Program-made: the position numbers and the translations under genes
NCBI GenBank assembly: GCA_020427145.1
Contig: JAGQOU010000099.1
Span: 1 to 57,570 of the forward strand
DNA length: 57,570 bases
Origin: Planctomycetales bacterium
GTDB lineage: Bacteria; Planctomycetota; Planctomycetia; Pirellulales; Lacipirellulaceae
Direction: 5' to 3'
Shown here: one piece after another, positions 55,362-57,570 of the stretch
Layout of the letters: the number at the start of each line of letters is the position of its first letter
Position numbering within the stretch: position 1 is the first letter of the stretch
Notes under the pieces: generated by a model
What the model was told of the DNA's origin: nothing
What the model saw: only the letters and a program-made list of their open reading frames with translations
The model's database searches: none

Positions 55362-57570
55362 ATGAGACTGCTCAGGTGGATTCCGCAACTGCTCTGTCTC
55401 ACGCTGTGGCTCGCGCCCGGCGCGGTCCGCGGGCAAGGGTCGCTGGCCGACTATCAACAGGCCGATTCGTTCGGCGCCCGCTTCCGCGACAAGGTCCTGG
55501 GGCAGCGGGTCCAGACGCACTGGATTGACGACGGCCAATCGCTGTGGATGCGCGTCCCGACTGGGCCGGGGACTCACCGCTATAAACTCGTGACCGCCGC
55601 CAACGGCCGGGAGCGGGATTTGTTCGACCACGATCGCCTGGCGGCCGCGCTCGCGGCAGCCGGCGGCGACGATTTCGACGCCGCACGGCTGCCGTTGCAG
55701 GGCCTGCAATACCTGGGAGACAACCAACTCAGCTTCCGGGCGGGCGGCACGACGTGGTCCTGCGATTTGGAGAGCTACGTCCTGAGCGCGGCGGACCCGG
55801 CCGCTGCGTCCCCCGCGACGACGGTCGTCGTGCTGGGACGCGCGCGGCCCAGTCGCGACACGGGCGACGAGACGAACATCACGTTCGTCAATCAAACCCC
55901 GGCGGAGATCGAGTTGGCCTGGATCGACGCCAACGGGCGGCGCCACCCCTACGGCGCCGTCCCGGCGGGCGGAGAGCGTCGCCAACACACCTACGCCGGG
56001 CACGTCTGGATCGCCCTGAACGGCGCCGGCGAAACGCTGGGGGCCTATCGGGCGACGGATTCGCCGGGGGCGGCGGTGGTGGACGGCAGCTGGCGACCGC
56101 GTCGCGCCGATCGCCGAGGCGCCGCCGAGCGGCGCGGCGATCTGTCCCCCGACGGCCAGTGGCGCGTCGAGATCGTGGACGCCAACGTCGTGCTGCATTC
56201 CACGCGCGGAGCGGAGAGCATTGCCCTGAGCGCCGACGGTGCGTCAGACGACCCCTATCTGCCGCGATGCTATTGGTCGCCCGACTCGGCGCGGTTGGTC
56301 GTGCTGCGCGAACGACCCGTCGCGCGCCGTCAGGTCCAGTTCGTCGAGTCGTCGCCCCCGGATCAGTTGCAACCGAAACTCCATGCGATCGACTATCCCA
56401 AACCGGGCGACGAGTTGCCTCGAACCCGCGTCTCCCTGTTCGACGTCGCGAACCGCCGACCGATCGCCGTCGACCATGCGCTCTTCGACAATCCGTGGAG
56501 TCTCAGCGACTTCGCCTGGCGGTCCGACTCCTCCGAATTCACTTTTCTCTACAACCAGCGGGGCCACCAGACGCTGCGGTTGGTGGGCGTCAACGCGACG
56601 ACGGGCCAGGCGCGCGCCCTGATCGACGAAACCAGCGAGACCTTCGTCTGCTACTCCAGCAAGAGCTTCCTGCACCGGCTCGCGGGCGGCACGCGGGCGA
56701 TTTGGATGTCAGAACGCGACGGGTGGTGTCACCTCTATTTGTACGACCTCGTCGCTGGCCGCGTCATCAATCAGATCACCCGCGGCGAGTGGGTCGTCCG
56801 CGGCGTCGAGCGCGTGGACGAAGAGCGGAATCAAGTTTGGTTGACCGCCGGAGGCGTTGATCCGAAGCAGGACCCGTACCACGTCCACTACTGTCGCGTC
56901 AATCTGGACGGCAGCGGGTTCGTCAGGCTGACGGAGGGCGACGGCACGCACGCCATCGCGTACGCCCCCAACCGCGAGTATTTCATCGACGTCTACTCGC
57001 GGGTCGATCTGCCCCCGGTGACCGAACTGCGGCGGTCGTCCGACGGGGCGCTGGTCGCCACGCTTTACCAGGCGGATTGGTCGCCCCTGCTGGCGGCCGG
57101 CTGGCAGCCGCCGATCCGGTTCAGCTGCCCGGGCCGCGACGGTCAGACCGAGATCTACGGGGTGATCTACCGTCCCAGTCGCTTCGACCCCCGGCGAAAG
57201 TATCCGATCGTCGAGTCGATCTATGCCGGCCCGCACGCGGCGCACGTCCCCAAAAGTTTCGCCACGGCGCATCGCGGGCAGGAACTGGCCGAACTGGGCT
57301 TCGTGGTCGTGCAGATCGACGGCATGGGGACGTCGCACCGCAGCAAGGCGTTTCACGACGTCTGCTGGCGCAACCTCGCCGACGCGGGGTTCCCCGACCG
57401 CGTCCTGTGGATCCAGGCCGCCGCGGACCAGTACCCCTGGATGGACGCCGCGCGGGTCGGCGTCTACGGCGGCTCGGCCGGGGGACAGAACGCCCTGCGG
57501 GCCCTCATCGATCACGGCGATTTCTACGCCGCCGCGGCGGCGGATTGCGGCTGCCACGACAACCGGATGG
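55362..57570 (+). CDS. Secreted DPP-IV-like S9 serine peptidase with VHL-like beta domain (3' end outside window)
   Basis: At least 736 residues, continuing past the window edge. A signal peptide (WIPQLLCLTLWLAPGAVRG) directs it outside the cytoplasm. The N-terminal part forms a DPP-IV beta-propeller. Residues about 172-220 carry a segment resembling the human von Hippel-Lindau beta domain: FVNQTPAEIELAWIDANG then HTYAGHVW. The positions equivalent to VHL Trp88, Tyr98, Ser111, His115 and Trp117 fall at Trp187, Tyr197, Thr210, His214 and Trp216 with identical spacing. The catalytic serine is Ser705 in YGGSAGGQ; the Asp and His should lie outside the window. S9B enzymes release dipeptides after proline. 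I recall bacterial VHL-like domains in this context but could not check. Confidence 0.88.
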   Translation, partial: MRLLRWIPQLLCLTLWLAPGAVRGQGSLADYQQADSFGARFRDKVLGQRVQTHWIDDGQSLWMRVPTGPGTHRYKLVTAANGRERDLFDHDRLAAALAAAGGDDFDAARLPLQGLQYLGDNQLSFRAGGTTWSCDLESYVLSAADPAAASPATTVVVLGRARPSRDTGDETNITFVNQTPAEIELAWIDANGRRHPYGAVPAGGERRQHTYAGHVWIALNGAGETLGAYRATDSPGAAVVDGSWRPRRADRRGAAERRGDLSPDGQWRVEIVDANVVLHSTRGAESIALSADGASDDPYLPRCYWSPDSARLVVLRERPVARRQVQFVESSPPDQLQPKLHAIDYPKPGDELPRTRVSLFDVANRRPIAVDHALFDNPWSLSDFAWRSDSSEFTFLYNQRGHQTLRLVGVNATTGQARALIDETSETFVCYSSKSFLHRLAGGTRAIWMSERDGWCHLYLYDLVAGRVINQITRGEWVVRGVERVDEERNQVWLTAGGVDPKQDPYHVHYCRVNLDGSGFVRLTEGDGTHAIAYAPNREYFIDVYSRVDLPPVTELRRSSDGALVATLYQADWSPLLAAGWQPPIRFSCPGRDGQTEIYGVIYRPSRFDPRRKYPIVESIYAGPHAAHVPKSFATAHRGQELAELGFVVVQIDGMGTSHRSKAFHDVCWRNLADAGFPDRVLWIQAAADQYPWMDAARVGVYGGSAGGQNALRALIDHGDFYAAAAADCGCHDNRM

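Noticed and set aside
54936-56198. 420-codon minus-strand open frame opposite the peptidase start
   Set aside because: It overlaps the signal peptide and VHL-like domain of the peptidase and has no recognisable protein features.

Overview
The window reads as chromosome of a planctomycete, probably of the Pirellulales. The reasons are GC-rich DNA with frequent GTG and TTG starts, PEP-CTERM-type secreted proteins with an exosortase, and a dipeptidyl-peptidase carrying a von Hippel-Lindau-like beta domain. Nearly everything from 1.4 to 42 kb builds, modifies, exports or regulates a cell-surface polysaccharide. No tRNA, rRNA, CRISPR array or insertion sequence was seen. All calls come from reading sequence and motifs; no database search was run.

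Layout. (a) 0-3 kb, minus strand: a PEP-CTERM-like secreted protein and a WecA/MraY-type polyprenyl-phosphate sugar-1-phosphate transferase that should start the glycan on its lipid carrier. (b) 3-32.8 kb, plus strand: after a gene-free leader of about 1.1 kb come a NusG/RfaH-like elongation factor, two SDR nucleotide-sugar epimerases, the ABC-2 exporter pair Wzm/Wzt, a kinase-like/methyltransferase fusion translationally coupled to wzt, four GT2 and nine GT-B glycosyltransferases, a GT61 (DUF563) enzyme, a further GT-A-like protein, two hexapeptide-repeat acyltransferases, a sulfotransferase, a decayed methyltransferase and a Wzy-like polymerase. Base composition becomes visibly more AT-rich part-way through wzt, marking the serotype-like variable section. 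(c) 32.8-41.7 kb, minus strand: exosortase, Wzc-type tyrosine autokinase, a 1473-residue TPR membrane protein and EpsI. (d) 41.7-44.2 kb: a regulatory region of about 960 bp with perfect palindromes and a sigma-54-like promoter, then two secreted proteins, the second a PEP-CTERM-like substrate ending at a strong terminator. (e) 44.2-50.4 kb, minus strand: six tightly packed genes for a DevBCA/MacAB-like exporter, a nitroreductase-like protein, a ThiF/E1-like adenylyltransferase and a methyltransferase, resembling a small-molecule or peptide-modification cassette. (f) 50.6-57.6 kb, plus strand: an O-antigen-ligase-like membrane protein that may lack its N-terminus, a secreted right-handed beta-helix protein, a remnant duplicating the ligase C-terminus, and the 5' part of a DPP-IV-like peptidase cut by the window edge.

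How they work together. WecA primes undecaprenyl phosphate, the glycosyltransferases assemble the chain, and the acyl-, methyl- and sulfotransferases decorate it. Wzt's C-terminal domain with the neighbouring kinase-like/methyltransferase suggests export of a capped chain, while Wzy, Wzc and the ligase point to a polymerase-type route. No Wzx flippase or Wza outer-membrane exporter is present. The exosortase would process PEP-CTERM proteins, two of which lie in the window, and this sorting is usually linked to exopolysaccharide production.

The observations most worth following are the VHL-like domain with an apparently conserved hydroxyproline pocket inside a proline-specific peptidase, the ThiF/nitroreductase/exporter cassette, the Wzt-capping-enzyme coupling at a composition breakpoint, and the sigma-54-like promoter with palindromes between the exosortase operon and its putative substrate.
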